A DNA stretch of 47,922 bases from Myxococcota bacterium (GTDB lineage Bacteria; Myxococcota_A; Polyangia; Polyangiales; Houyiibacteriaceae). Positions within the stretch are counted from its first letter, which is position 1, and every line of letters begins with the position of its first letter. The stretch is taken from the NCBI GenBank assembly GCA_028284955.1, contig JANQQS010000060.1, forward strand, positions 1-47,922, in the 5' to 3' direction. A program made the position numbers and the translations under genes. A model generated the notes under the pieces. It was given only the letters and a program-made list of their open reading frames with translations, made no database searches and was not told the DNA's origin. Below are positions 25,760 to 38,119 of this stretch, piece by piece.

Positions 25760-27454
25760 ATGATCCGGGCCTCAGACGAACCAGTTTCGAACGTCGTAGA
25801 TGGCTCCGACGACAGGCGCATTCGCGTGGTGGGCCTCGGAGGCATGAACGAGATCGGCATGAACTGTTTCGCCGTATCATACGGGTCTGACACTTTGATT
25901 GTCGACTGTGGGGTAACGTTTTCCCATCGGGACCTGGGAATTGACGTGATTCACCCTCGCTTTGATTATCTCGAAGCGATATCCAGTACGATTCGGGGTC
26001 TCGTCATCACCCATGGCCACGAAGATCATATCGGCGCCATTCCTTACCTTTTGCGCAAGTTCGATGTGCCCATCTTTGCTCCGCCTTACGCCAAAGCGCT
26101 CATCGAAGAGCGCTTTGAACAGCACGAGCCGTTCCACCCATTGCGACTCGTAGCAACCCAAACCGAAACGCCGTTTGAGATTGGTTGTTTTCGTATCGAG
26201 ACCCTCCCCGTTCATCACTCCGTTCCGGACGCAACCGCGCTGGTCATTGGCACTCCGGGCGGCACGTTGGTGCACACTGGTGATTTCAAAATCGAACACG
26301 ACCCGATCGGCAGTGTTGCTTTCCCCGAGGAACGCCTGCGCGAACTGGGGGATGAAGGTGTTCTGCTGCTGATGAGCGATTCCACGAACTCTGATGTAGC
26401 CAGCGTGGCTGGAAATGAGCGTTCGGTTCGCGACGAGCTGGATCGTTTGATTCAAGAAGCTCCAGGACGGGTTGTGGTCGCGGTGTTCGGCTCCAATATC
26501 GAACGAATCCGATCGATCACGCAGGCTGCGACGAGAACAAAAAGGCATCTATGCTTGCTCGGCCGATCGATTCGAAAACACGTACGTATCGCACGAGAGC
26601 TCGGTCTATTTCTGGACACCCCTCTGAACGTGATTTCAGGCGACCGCGGACGCGAAATGGATCCCGCGTCGCTGTTGGCTGTCGCGTCGGGAACTCAGGG
26701 AGAGCCTATGGCCGCACTAAGCCGGCTCGCACGGGACGACATGCCAGAGCTGTCGCTCGAAGCCGGAGACACGGTGATTCTATCGTCGCGCGAAATCCCG
26801 GGAAACGAACTCGCGATCTTTGAAGTGCAGAACGCCTTCGAACAACGAGGCATCCGCGTGATTCACCGTCGCAGCCATCCCGGCGTCCACGTAAGTGGTC
26901 ACGCATGCCGAGATGAACAGGGCGCTCTGCTCGACCTCGTTCGACCGATGCACTTTTTGCCTATCCATGGAACGTTCCATCATCTTCGACGCCACGCCGA
27001 GCTTGCCGAAGAGCGGGGCATTGCCAGCACGCTTGTCGCACAAAACGGAGACATCGTGGCAGTAGACCAAGCAGGGCTTTCGATCTGCGGACGCACACGC
27101 ACGGGGCGAGTGCACATCGATCACCAGCAGGCCCTCGACGAAAACATAGTTCGCGAGCGGGAACTCCTTGGACGGCTAGGGGCTGCCACCGTTGCCATCG
27201 CATACGGCACAGATTCGCAAACGGTGCGCGGGGTGCGCGTATCTTCGCGGGGTTTTTTGTCTCAAGGAGAAAATCAAGACGACGTGCATCGCGAAGCGGA
27301 GGACTTCGTGTCACGCAAGCTAGCGCGACTCGCCCCGGGTGAACGCGAAGCAGAGCGCGTCCAGACCGTCGCGCACAAATCGCTTCGCCAGTTTTTGGGC
27401 ACGAGGTTTGGTCGAAAACCTCTGGTCACCGCCATTGTCATCGGGGACGAGTGA
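25760..27454 (+). CDS. rnj: Ribonuclease J
   Basis: 564 aa, typical length. RNase J is a metallo-beta-lactamase-fold 5'-3' exonuclease and endonuclease that matures and degrades RNA. The metal-binding motif HGHEDH is at 85-90, with IETLPVHHSVPDA and LVHTGDFKIE carrying further ligands. The beta-CASP domain includes SDSTNSD and the SREIPGNE block, and HFLPIHGTFHHL closes the core. The C-terminal ~110 residues form the usual extra domain (EDFVSRKLARL...). Its stop overlaps the next gene's ATG (TGATG), so the two are coupled. Confidence 0.94.
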   Translation: MIRASDEPVSNVVDGSDDRRIRVVGLGGMNEIGMNCFAVSYGSDTLIVDCGVTFSHRDLGIDVIHPRFDYLEAISSTIRGLVITHGHEDHIGAIPYLLRKFDVPIFAPPYAKALIEERFEQHEPFHPLRLVATQTETPFEIGCFRIETLPVHHSVPDATALVIGTPGGTLVHTGDFKIEHDPIGSVAFPEERLRELGDEGVLLLMSDSTNSDVASVAGNERSVRDELDRLIQEAPGRVVVAVFGSNIERIRSITQAATRTKRHLCLLGRSIRKHVRIARELGLFLDTPLNVISGDRGREMDPASLLAVASGTQGEPMAALSRLARDDMPELSLEAGDTVILSSREIPGNELAIFEVQNAFEQRGIRVIHRRSHPGVHVSGHACRDEQGALLDLVRPMHFLPIHGTFHHLRRHAELAEERGIASTLVAQNGDIVAVDQAGLSICGRTRTGRVHIDHQQALDENIVRERELLGRLGAATVAIAYGTDSQTVRGVRVSSRGFLSQGENQDDVHREAEDFVSRKLARLAPGEREAERVQTVAHKSLRQFLGTRFGRKPLVTAIVIGDE

Positions 27455-28803
27455 TGCAGGCCGATCGCGCGATGGTCATCTGGTGGGCGTACGTCTGTAT
27501 CATGACCGCGTGCGGGGGAACCCCGCCCAAAGGCGGGTCGGATCGAAGCACGACGGGCGAAATCGCGAGAGCGTCTCACGCTGTCTCAACGGTCGACCCG
27601 TCCCCGAACCGCCCTCCCCTAAATCAGCAGCAACAAGCGGCGATCGCAAAGCTCGTACGCGCCACCGAACGGGTACGCCAGCTGAAATTTCGTCATCCTG
27701 TGGCGGTCGAAGTCCACAGCGGAACCCAGATCTCGAAACACCTTGCAAGCCAAATCGAACCAGACGAATTACAGGAAGCGCAGCTGCTCTACTCTGCGCT
27801 CGGTCTCATCGACGCGGATCTCGACCTGCAGGCGCTGGTCCAATCGGTGCTGCGGGAAGAAGTCGTTGGGTACTACGATCCGAAAACGAAGAAGCTCGTG
27901 GTGCGAGACGACGTCATGCTCCCCGTCGGGACAACGCAAACTCAGTTTTCCCAAGAAGCGGCCGTGGTCTTGGTGCACGAGCTCGTGCACGCGCTACAAG
28001 ATCAACAACTTGGTTTGGGCGACGCGTACGAAGCGACGCGCGACACCGACGCGGAGCACGCGTTTCGTTCCGTTGTCGAGGGCGATGCCACGCTCGCGAT
28101 GATCGCGTTCCTGGTCGACCGCGTGGGCGGATCGCTCGGCGCGATGACCCAGCTCGATGCGGCACTCCACGGGCTTCTTGAACGAGGGAGCGACCTCGGC
28201 GGCGGGCTGGCCGGAAGCAACGGCGCGCTGGCGCGAGCGCCCAAGATCCTCCAGGTCGCGTTGGTCGCACCCTATCTCAACGGGGCAAAAATGTGTGCAA
28301 CGCTCTACCGAAGCGGCGGATGGGCAGCCATTGACGCAGCCCACGAAGCGCGCCTTCCGAGGTCGACCGAACAAGTCTTGCATGCTGAGAAATACCGGCG
28401 AAACGAACGTCCTCTGGAGATCGATTTGAACCGATGGCTCTCATGGCGACCACCGAATATGACCCACGTCGACGACGATACACTCGGGGAGCTAGAAATG
28501 AGCGTCTATTTCGGACGGGCCACGAATACGCGTATCGACCGAAAATCGGCCACGGGATGGAACGGGGATCGAGTGAGACTGTATCGAGACGGCCGAGACC
28601 AAGGGGCGGTGATATGGTTTTCCGCGTGGGACTCGGTCTCCGACGCAGAGGAAGCGTACGCCGCCGCGCTTCGCGCCGACCCTGCTCCCGGAGCGAACAA
28701 ACGGGTACGCCGCGTAGGTCGAGCGCTGCTCATTACACGGGGCTTGACCCCGCCGACCCCTCATATCGACAAAGGATTCGAAGCCTTTGCCCGATCTCTC
28801 TAG
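27454..28803 (+). CDS. Putative HEXXH metallopeptidase lipoprotein
   Basis: 449 aa from the ATG at 27454 (a GTG one codon earlier is possible). The N-terminus is hydrophobic (VIWWAYVCIM) and ends in a lipobox-like TAC, so it is probably a lipoprotein with Cys near residue 20. The zinc motif is HELVH (about 175-179) in VVLVHELVHALQDQQLGL, and a glutamate in FRSVVEGDATLA about 30 residues later is a likely third ligand, a gluzincin arrangement. Similar proteins are annotated only as hypothetical in related genomes, as far as I recall. It is coupled to rnj by TGATG. No substrate can be named. Confidence 0.65.
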   Translation: MQADRAMVIWWAYVCIMTACGGTPPKGGSDRSTTGEIARASHAVSTVDPSPNRPPLNQQQQAAIAKLVRATERVRQLKFRHPVAVEVHSGTQISKHLASQIEPDELQEAQLLYSALGLIDADLDLQALVQSVLREEVVGYYDPKTKKLVVRDDVMLPVGTTQTQFSQEAAVVLVHELVHALQDQQLGLGDAYEATRDTDAEHAFRSVVEGDATLAMIAFLVDRVGGSLGAMTQLDAALHGLLERGSDLGGGLAGSNGALARAPKILQVALVAPYLNGAKMCATLYRSGGWAAIDAAHEARLPRSTEQVLHAEKYRRNERPLEIDLNRWLSWRPPNMTHVDDDTLGELEMSVYFGRATNTRIDRKSATGWNGDRVRLYRDGRDQGAVIWFSAWDSVSDAEEAYAAALRADPAPGANKRVRRVGRALLITRGLTPPTPHIDKGFEAFARSL

Positions 28804-28863
28804 CCTCGCCTGGTCGCTTCCGGGCGCACAAGCCGCGGTGTCTTTTCGAGCCCACACGATTGC

Positions 28864-28892
28864 TTGACGGCCTCCTGGGACAAGGCTAGACC
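28864..28892 (+). promoter_or_regulatory. Probable promoter of tig
   Basis: TTGACG, 17-base spacer, TAGACC, in the 100-base gap after the metallopeptidase gene. Transcription would begin near 28899, about 85 bases before the TTG start preferred for tig and only a few bases before the alternative ATG at 28904. Confidence 0.55.
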
Positions 28893-28984
28893 GCGGATTC
28901 ACGATGTCCGCGACCAGGAACCACCGGGAGCCAGGCCCACCAGGCGGTTCGGATTCGACGGACGGAACCCGTTCAGAGGACGCA

Positions 28985-30319
28985 TTGGAATCGCAGGTCA
29001 GCGAGATCAGCCCCGTGCTGGTTGAACTCAAAGTCGCCGTGCCGTGGGGGACGGTGCACGCCGAACTCGAGCAGAACTTCAAGGCGGTAGCTCGAAGCGC
29101 CAAAGTTCGCGGATTTCGGCCAGGCAAGGTGCCGGCCAAGGTGGTTCGCCAGGTATTTGGGAAGCGCGTTCGAGGCGAGGTCACAGCGACGATGGTGGAG
29201 CAAGGCCTCGTCGCAGCGCTCACAAAGCACAAGCTCCAGATCGTCGAGCAACCAGACATTACGGAGCTGCCCAAGATCCATGACGGCGAGCCCCTGCGGT
29301 TCACGGCGCGTGTTGAAGTGCAGCCCACGATTGAACACGTGGATACATCGGAACTCGTTGTCTACCGAGGGGACCACGAGGTGCCCGACGAGCGAATCGA
29401 TGCCGAGGTTGAAAACCTGCGAAAGCAAAACGCCGCAGTGCAGGTTCCTGAGCCCGTGCGCGGGGCGAAGAACGGCGACCTGTTGGTCGTGTCGTATGAT
29501 GTTGTCGTGGACGGAGAACCGAAGCCCGAACTAGCCGCCGAACGTCGCCCTATCGAACTTGGTTCGGACAGCCTCCTTGACGAATTTGAAGCGGCGCTCG
29601 TGGGCGCTCAGCCTGGAGAAGCGCTGTCAGTGGAACTCACGATGGGCGACGACCACCCAAACGACGAGCTCGCCGGTAAGAAGGTTCAGCTCCAAGGAGA
29701 AATCCTAGAGCTTCGCGAGCGGCTGCTCCCCGAGCTCGACGATGAGTTTGCGAAAGACTGCGGAGACTACGCCACGCTGCTCGAGTTGCGTCTCGACATA
29801 CGAAAGCGGCTGGAGCAAGAAGCCACCGAACAGTCTGAAGCTTCGCAAAAAGACCAAGTCGTGGATGCGCTGGTAACGCGCAATGACATCCCGATTCCGC
29901 CGTCGATGGTGCGCCGACAGCAAGCACAGATGGCGATGGAATTTCAATCGCTCCTCGGCGCGTACGGCGGCGGCATGCAAGTCAACGACGATCTTTTGCA
30001 AGGGATGGAGAAACGAGCGACGCGCAACGTTCGCGCGGCCATCCTGCTCGGCGCGCTTGCCAAGCAAGAGAACGTCTCTGTCGATGAGACCGACATTGAG
30101 CGAAAGTTCAAGGAAATCGAAGAAAAGACCGGTAAAAACGCAGCTCGGCTCCGTGCGGAATACGTTGGAAAGGCGCGGGACGCACTGGAATCGCAAATGC
30201 TCGAGGAAAAATTGGTGACCTTGCTGCTTTCTCGAGCGACAATTCGGGATGGGGCTCCCCCTGAGGAAACGACAGCAGAACCCGAAGCGGGCGAAACAGC
30301 GCCAGAAAGCACCCCATGA
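28985..30319 (+). CDS. tig: Trigger factor
   Basis: 444 aa from TTG 28985; the open frame also has an ATG at 28904. I prefer the TTG because AGAGGA sits four bases before it and it gives an N-terminus ([19 protein letters not shown]) of canonical length, while the 27 extra residues are Pro/Gly/Ser-rich and no Shine-Dalgarno precedes the ATG. Trigger factor binds the ribosome exit and helps nascent proteins fold. The ribosome-binding signature [13 protein letters not shown] is present; the PPIase-like domain follows ([15 protein letters not shown]...[20 protein letters not shown]) and the long helical C-domain ends in an acidic tail. It overlaps clpP by ATGA. Confidence 0.93.
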   Translation: MESQVSEISPVLVELKVAVPWGTVHAELEQNFKAVARSAKVRGFRPGKVPAKVVRQVFGKRVRGEVTATMVEQGLVAALTKHKLQIVEQPDITELPKIHDGEPLRFTARVEVQPTIEHVDTSELVVYRGDHEVPDERIDAEVENLRKQNAAVQVPEPVRGAKNGDLLVVSYDVVVDGEPKPELAAERRPIELGSDSLLDEFEAALVGAQPGEALSVELTMGDDHPNDELAGKKVQLQGEILELRERLLPELDDEFAKDCGDYATLLELRLDIRKRLEQEATEQSEASQKDQVVDALVTRNDIPIPPSMVRRQQAQMAMEFQSLLGAYGGGMQVNDDLLQGMEKRATRNVRAAILLGALAKQENVSVDETDIERKFKEIEEKTGKNAARLRAEYVGKARDALESQMLEEKLVTLLLSRATIRDGAPPEETTAEPEAGETAPESTP

Positions 30320-30975
30320 GCCGCTCCGAACCACCGACCTCCAGACCGTCCGGCCTCCCCCCGAAAGCCTACATTCCCTGGGTATTCGAGAGCACGCACC
30401 GCGGCGAGCGGAGTCTCGACATCTACAGTCGGCTGCTCAAGGACCGTATCATCTTTCTAGGCACCGAAGTGAACGACCCTGTGGCCAACGCGATCATCGC
30501 TCAGATGCTTTTTCTGGAAAGCGACGACCCAGACAAAGAAATCACCCTCTACATCAATAGTCCTGGTGGGGTGATCACCGCAGGGCTCGCCATCTACGAC
30601 ACCATGCAGTACGTGCGCTGTCCCGTATCCACCGTGTGTCTGGGGCAAGCTGCGTCGATGGCGGCTTGGATTCTGGCCTCCGGAAGCAAGGGGCTACGCC
30701 GCGCTCTTCCCAATAGCCGGGTTATGATTCATCAACCGCTCGGCGGGATTCGGGGCCAAGCCTCCGATATCGAGATTCACGCCCGGGAAATCATCCAAAT
30801 TCGGACCCGAATGAACGCGATTCTGGCGAAACACACCGGAAAAGACCAAGATCTCATAAAAGAAGATACAGAACGAGACAGATATCTTTCTGCAAGCGAG
30901 GCCAAAGAGTACGGAATTATCGATGATGTCATCAGTGCACGGAAGCTGCCCCGAGTCGTTCAGAGCAGCACCTAA
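30316..30975 (+). CDS. clpP: ATP-dependent Clp protease proteolytic subunit
   Basis: 219 aa. It forms the two-ring serine protease chamber used with ClpX. The catalytic triad is visible: Ser114 in GQAASMAA, His139 in MIHQPLGG, Asp188 in [11 protein letters not shown], with the same spacing as E. coli ClpP. INSPGGV at 80-86 and the handle helix region are intact. The N-terminal ~20 residues before YIPWVFE are probably a propeptide. It is coupled to tig by a 4-base overlap and followed by clpX after 99 bases. Confidence 0.97.
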   Translation: MSRSEPPTSRPSGLPPKAYIPWVFESTHRGERSLDIYSRLLKDRIIFLGTEVNDPVANAIIAQMLFLESDDPDKEITLYINSPGGVITAGLAIYDTMQYVRCPVSTVCLGQAASMAAWILASGSKGLRRALPNSRVMIHQPLGGIRGQASDIEIHAREIIQIRTRMNAILAKHTGKDQDLIKEDTERDRYLSASEAKEYGIIDDVISARKLPRVVQSST

Positions 30976-31024
30976 CCACTTGTTTTTTATGAATTTTATT
31001 CGAGTGAACCTACGCGCAGGGCGC

Positions 31025-31053
31025 TTGCCGAGGGGCAGCGTTGGCGCTAGACT
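31025..31053 (+). promoter_or_regulatory. Probable promoter of clpX
   Basis: TTGCCG, 17-base spacer, TAGACT, closely matching the tig promoter candidate. Transcription would start near 31060, giving a short leader that contains GAGGG (31062-31066) before the GTG start at 31075. Confidence 0.5.
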
Positions 31054-31074
31054 CGATGCGCGAGGGTAGACAAC

Positions 31075-32334
31075 GTGGATCGCAGGCGAGACGACGGGCA
31101 CGGAAACCTTCAATGTTCTTTCTGTGGAAAATCCCAGAAAGAGGTCAAGAAGCTGATCGCCGGTCCTACCGTTTATATCTGTGATGAATGCATTGGACTG
31201 TGCAACGACATCATCGCGGAGGAGGTCGACCGCGAAGACTCTCTTGCCACACGCACTCCGCTCCCCAAGCCCTCAGAGATCAAAACGATCCTCGACGAAT
31301 ACGTCATCGGGCAGGAGCGCGCGAAGAAGATTCTCTCCGTCGCGGTGCACAACCACTACAAGAGAATCGATTCGAAGGTGGCGTCCGACGATGTCGAGCT
31401 TCAAAAATCGAACATTCTGCTGCTGGGCCCGACCGGATCAGGAAAAACTCTGCTCGCGCAAACGCTCGCGCGCATCCTCAACGTTCCGTTCGCGATTGCA
31501 GACGCGACCACACTGACCGAGGCAGGATACGTCGGCGAAGACGTCGAGAACATCATCGTGCAGCTGCTACAAAACGCCGATCACGATGTCGAGCGGGCGC
31601 AGCGGGGAATCGTGTATATCGATGAAATCGACAAAGTTGCCCGCAAGGGTGATAACCCGTCGATTACTCGTGATGTGAGCGGCGAAGGCGTCCAGCAAGC
31701 GCTGCTCAAAATCATCGAGGGAACCATCGCCAACGTTCCTCCCAAAGGCGGAAGAAAACATCCCCAACAAGACTTTCTCCAAATTGATACGGGGAACATC
31801 TTGTTCATCTGCGGAGGCGCATTTGTAGGGCTCGAGCAAGTCATTGAGCGCCGTATCGGAGAGAAAACGCTTGGCTTCGGAGCGGATATTCCCTCGAAGA
31901 AAGAAAAGAAAGTTGGCGAGCTCCTCGAGCAGGTTCAGCCGGAAGACCTTCTTCGCGCAGGGCTTATCCCCGAGTTCATTGGGCGGCTCCCGGTCATCGC
32001 GACGCTGCACGAGCTGAATGACGACGCGCTGGTCGATATTCTGACCACGCCGAAGAATGCGCTTGTCAAACAATATCAAAAGCTTTTTGAAATGGACGGC
32101 GTGAAAATCAAGTTCCGCAAAGGCGCTCTGCAGGCGGTGGCTCGTGAAGCGCTCAAGCGAAATGCGGGCGCCCGAGGGCTCCGCGCCATCATGGAACACG
32201 CGATGCTGGACATCATGTACGACGTGCCCTCACAGACCGGAATTCAAGAAGTTATCGTAAATGAGGACGTGATCGTTAAAGGTGAGAAGCCAATGATCGT
32301 ATATGAAAAGGAAGAGAAGGCAGAGCTCGCCTAG
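31075..32334 (+). CDS. clpX: ATP-dependent Clp protease ATP-binding subunit ClpX
   Basis: 419 aa, normal length. ClpX unfolds tagged substrates and feeds them to ClpP. The N-terminal zinc-binding domain has Cys14, Cys17, Cys36 and Cys39 (CSFCGKS...[10 protein letters not shown]). Walker A is GPTGSGKT, Walker B YIDEIDK, and the pore and sensor regions follow with [17 protein letters not shown] at the end. The IGF-type loop that docks on ClpP is seen as [11 protein letters not shown]. Start is GTG with GAGGG at good spacing. lon follows after 37 bases. Confidence 0.97.
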   Translation: MDRRRDDGHGNLQCSFCGKSQKEVKKLIAGPTVYICDECIGLCNDIIAEEVDREDSLATRTPLPKPSEIKTILDEYVIGQERAKKILSVAVHNHYKRIDSKVASDDVELQKSNILLLGPTGSGKTLLAQTLARILNVPFAIADATTLTEAGYVGEDVENIIVQLLQNADHDVERAQRGIVYIDEIDKVARKGDNPSITRDVSGEGVQQALLKIIEGTIANVPPKGGRKHPQQDFLQIDTGNILFICGGAFVGLEQVIERRIGEKTLGFGADIPSKKEKKVGELLEQVQPEDLLRAGLIPEFIGRLPVIATLHELNDDALVDILTTPKNALVKQYQKLFEMDGVKIKFRKGALQAVAREALKRNAGARGLRAIMEHAMLDIMYDVPSQTGIQEVIVNEDVIVKGEKPMIVYEKEEKAELA

Positions 32335-32371
32335 AACTCGTTTGCTTAAAAGGTTCGCCAGCTGATTCGGG

Positions 32372-34867
<2,496 letters not shown>

Positions 34868-34898
34868 CTCCGCTAAGGAGTATTCGAAATCCGGTTGG

Positions 34899-36806
34899 CT
34901 AGTGTTCCGCTCGAACTTCGGATTTGTCGTCTTTCGTATCGTCGCCTGCGACATCGCCAGCCGCTCCATCGTCAACCGATGCGGCATCGCGCGCAGTACT
35001 ATCGTCGACTACTGATGCGTCTTTCTCGGGCTGCGGAAGCAGCACCGTAAACGCGGTCCGGCCTGGTCGGCTTTGCACACTGATCTGGCCCCCGTGGTCT
35101 TCCACTATCTTCCGCACGATCGCAAGCCCGAGACCGGTGCCCTGTTGCTTACCGTGGGTGGTGAATGATTCGAATAGGTGTTCCCGGATTTCGGCCGATA
35201 TGCCCGGCCCATCGTCGGCAAAGGTGAGTACGAGTGTGTCGTCGTCGGAGCGATCCACGCCGATGGTAAACGTGCCCTGACCTCGGTGGGTCATCGCCTC
35301 CATGGCGTTCCGCGCCAAGTTGTGGATCGCCCGTTCGATTTTCTGCTCGTCGAAATGAGCGGTTCCTCGGTCCCGCAACTCTAGATTGATGGTCATGCCC
35401 GCGTCGGACATTTCACGACGCAGTTGCTCAGCAACGTCTTCGAAGAATTTGTAGACGTAGACCTTGCGCATCCAAAGCTTTCGATCGCCCCGCGCGAACG
35501 CAAGCGTTTCCGTCGTCATCGCGTTCAGCATCTTGATTTGACGTTGGACGATGCTCGCATACTCCGCCCTTTGTTCGAGCTCGTTCTCTTTTGCCATGAG
35601 CTTCACGTAGCCGGAGACCACCGTCATGGGCGTACGCAGGTCATGCAGCACGCCGGAAAGGAACTGCCCAATCGTCGATAGTCGCTCCTGGCGTTCTTGC
35701 CGTTCGCGACTCCGCGCCTGCGCGATCGCGGTGGAGACATGCCCTGCAATCACCGTCGCGAGCTTCAAATCATCTTGAGTAAACTCGGCCCGCCCCTGAG
35801 ATTTGTTGAGCAGCTCCACCGCGCCCACCCCATCGTCCCAGTTGAGCGGCACGCAGAGCACCGAGCGGGGATGGTAGCCCACGAGGTCAGAGATTTGTCG
35901 CCAGTGGCGCTCGTCCTGATCAACTTCGTTTACGACTTGCGGACGACCATGTTGGGCCACCCAACCGCAAATGCCTTGCCCGGCTTTGATCTTCAACCCC
36001 TTCACTGCCTCCGGCTCTCCGCCCACCGCGGCGCGAAAACGGAGATCTCCGGTGAACTCGTCGGCCAGAAGAATCGACGCCGCTTCTGCGTCGACCGCGC
36101 GCATCGTTCGCGCGAGCATGCCCTTCAACATATCATCAAGCGCCATCGCGCTCGCCGACACCTGAGCAATCTCAAACAGAACATCGAGTTCGCGAATCTT
36201 GTCTTCGAGCTGTTCCTTAGTCTCGAGCAACTCGATATTTTTGCCGACAACCGAAAGGAAGAGCTTCGAGTTTTCGATCGACACCGCAGCTTGCGAAGCC
36301 AACGCCACGAGCAGCGCCTCGTCGTCGGTGGTGAAATAGCCCGTATGCTTGTTGAGCGCTTGAAGCACGCCAATGGTGCGTCCGTGGTGGTTCTTCATGG
36401 GCACGCATAGGGTCGAGCGCGTGCGGTATCCGATGCGTCGATCCCACTCGCCCTGAAACCGGACATCTTGGTACGCATCCTTGATGTTCAAACTGCGACC
36501 TGTCTTCGCGACGGTGCCGGCGAGTCCATCTCCGACTCGGAGACGAATCTCGTGCACCTGGTCTCCCTGCGCCACCTTCGACCACAGCTCGCCCGTGTTC
36601 TCGTCAAGCAGGTAAAGCGTCGCGCGGTCGGCATCCATGACTTCGGAAATCCGGCCGAGCACCATATCGAGCAACTCGTTCAAATCGAGCGTCGACCCCA
36701 GGGCTACCCCGATTTCCTGAAGCGCACGCACCTTGCGCTGCTCCCGCTGCAGTTCTTGACGCAATCTGTTCGATTCAGAAAGCGTGGGGGCGTCTGAGTC
36801 CGACAT
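34899..36806 (-). CDS. GAF-GAF sensor histidine kinase
   Basis: 635 aa, no membrane segment, so a cytoplasmic sensor. Domains in order: short coiled coil, GAF 1 (~40-185), linker helix, GAF 2 (~210-365), HisKA with His388 in SGVLHDLRTPM, and the ATPase domain with N-box HNLARNAMEAM (495-505), G1 DDGPGI (531-536) and G2 GTGLGLAI (556-563). The last ~40 residues are Asp/Ala-rich. GAF domains often bind cyclic nucleotides or other small ligands; which ones cannot be said. No response regulator lies nearby, so it is an orphan kinase. It converges on lon with 31 bases between. Confidence 0.92.
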   Translation of the reverse strand: MSDSDAPTLSESNRLRQELQREQRKVRALQEIGVALGSTLDLNELLDMVLGRISEVMDADRATLYLLDENTGELWSKVAQGDQVHEIRLRVGDGLAGTVAKTGRSLNIKDAYQDVRFQGEWDRRIGYRTRSTLCVPMKNHHGRTIGVLQALNKHTGYFTTDDEALLVALASQAAVSIENSKLFLSVVGKNIELLETKEQLEDKIRELDVLFEIAQVSASAMALDDMLKGMLARTMRAVDAEAASILLADEFTGDLRFRAAVGGEPEAVKGLKIKAGQGICGWVAQHGRPQVVNEVDQDERHWRQISDLVGYHPRSVLCVPLNWDDGVGAVELLNKSQGRAEFTQDDLKLATVIAGHVSTAIAQARSRERQERQERLSTIGQFLSGVLHDLRTPMTVVSGYVKLMAKENELEQRAEYASIVQRQIKMLNAMTTETLAFARGDRKLWMRKVYVYKFFEDVAEQLRREMSDAGMTINLELRDRGTAHFDEQKIERAIHNLARNAMEAMTHRGQGTFTIGVDRSDDDTLVLTFADDGPGISAEIREHLFESFTTHGKQQGTGLGLAIVRKIVEDHGGQISVQSRPGRTAFTVLLPQPEKDASVVDDSTARDAASVDDGAAGDVAGDDTKDDKSEVRAEH

Positions 36807-36818
36807 CTAGGCTCGATT

Positions 36819-36834
36819 GTCCTCCGAAGAGGAC
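36819..36834 (-). promoter_or_regulatory. C(UUCG)G hairpin in the leader of the histidine kinase gene
   Basis: On the minus strand GTCCTC-TTCG-GAGGAC: a 6-bp stem closed by the very stable UUCG tetraloop, 12 bases before the ATG. Its 3' arm contains GGAGGAC, the only Shine-Dalgarno-like run before the start, so the hairpin could mask it. Confidence 0.4.
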
Positions 36835-36973
36835 GTCGGGTTCAATGGTGGTGTGCGTTCGACATCGAAAGAAGTGATCGCAGCGGATTCCTACGCACAA
36901 ATAGTCAACAAAATCATCTTCCTAGAGAGTTGGTAGGCCGACCCACAACTTACACCAAGAATGCTTTTTTCTG

Positions 36974-38119
36974 TCAGGGAACGTCCGCCTTGAACAGCAC
37001 CCGGTCGCCCACCACCACGTCGCGCTCCGCTGACGTCACAAACACCGCGGCAGTGTGCGGGCGCGTGTGGACGACTCGTCCCAGCGCCACGGTCTCTACC
37101 GGAAACTCCTCGTCCTCGAGTTCTTCCGCGTTCGGTTCACGCGCGCCCATATTCTTCGGGCGAACCGGAAGCGAAGCACGCCAGTCGTCACCCTGCCGAA
37201 TCACCCTCAGCGTATTGCCGAGCGCAATGCCTTCCTCGGAACCCTTGTCGATGAACACAAGCTGTTCGCTACCGATCATGTCTCGCGGACGAAGCGTCGC
37301 GACAATCTTGCCTTCCCGATTTACTCGATTGGGCACCGGCGGCACCACTTCGAACCGCCGCGGAATCTCAGCCACCCGGTAACCTCGCTCGATGGGATCG
37401 AGAGCCTCCACGATGGTCGCTCGGCCCGCCCGTTTCTTCCGATCGTAATTTCGAAGTTTCACCGTGCCGAATACTCGCACGATCACGCCGTCCTCCGTTT
37501 CCGGAGCCTCGTCCTCATCATCGATCTCACGGAACACGGCGTAGCGCTTCCCTTCGTGAGGCTGTGCTTCGCCCTCGAAGCGAATGTAGACGTCATCGAA
37601 CGTCCCCAGCATCATTTGCTCTTCCGGTGCGCCAACGATCTTCGCGGCCGATTCCAAGGCCTCTCGATCGAGATACGCGCGATCGCGAAGTACAACCGAG
37701 CGAGGCGCGGAAGTCGACGTTGCGGCTGCAGCCTTGTTCAGCGCAGGGCCTCCGCCTTGTCCATCGCCGAGCCGCACAATGTTCTGAGGGTAGATCCAAT
37801 GGGGATTGGTAATCTCAGGATTGTACGACCACACGCGCGGCCATTGATACGGGTCGCCGAAGTAGTGGGCGGTGATATCCCAGAGCGTATCGCCCTGCCG
37901 GACAGTGTGTGTACTTGGAACGGCACGATTCGAGCGAGGCGGTCCGGCCCAACGGACTCCTCCGCGGACCGAATCGGCTGCCTCCGAGGCGTCTACGCTC
38001 TGCGCTCGGACACCAGATTCCCGGATGGTGACCCATCCCGCGACGATGCATCCCAATACAAAGAATCGCATTAGAGTCGCCACGTGCATCGCGCGCCTCG
38101 GTCGTCTTCGAACTCTCAT
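36974..38119 (-). CDS. LysM-domain protein (cell-wall binding)
   Basis: 381 aa from the ATG at 38119, chosen because it overlaps the upstream stop codon (ATGA) and has GGGAGG before it; the open frame extends to 38227 without support. A signal sequence or membrane anchor (TLMRFFVLGCIVAGWV) is followed by a LysM domain at ~70-117 (THTVRQGDTLWDITAHYFGDPYQWPRVWSYNPEI...NPHWIYPQNIVRL), which binds peptidoglycan. The remaining ~230 residues are a beta-rich region (GKRYAVFREI, IVRVFGTVKLRN, EQLVFIDKGSEEGIALGNTLRVIR) that I recognise only as a part common in deltaproteobacterial LysM proteins. It is the last gene after the CpoB-like lipoprotein. Confidence 0.85.
   Translation of the reverse strand: MRVRRRPRRAMHVATLMRFFVLGCIVAGWVTIRESGVRAQSVDASEAADSVRGGVRWAGPPRSNRAVPSTHTVRQGDTLWDITAHYFGDPYQWPRVWSYNPEITNPHWIYPQNIVRLGDGQGGGPALNKAAAATSTSAPRSVVLRDRAYLDREALESAAKIVGAPEEQMMLGTFDDVYIRFEGEAQPHEGKRYAVFREIDDEDEAPETEDGVIVRVFGTVKLRNYDRKKRAGRATIVEALDPIERGYRVAEIPRRFEVVPPVPNRVNREGKIVATLRPRDMIGSEQLVFIDKGSEEGIALGNTLRVIRQGDDWRASLPVRPKNMGAREPNAEELEDEEFPVETVALGRVVHTRPHTAAVFVTSAERDVVVGDRVLFKADVP

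Noticed and set aside
34868-34898. CTCC-GCTAA-GGAG as a terminator between lon and the histidine kinase
   Set aside because: Only a 4-bp stem with no T-run; too weak to call.
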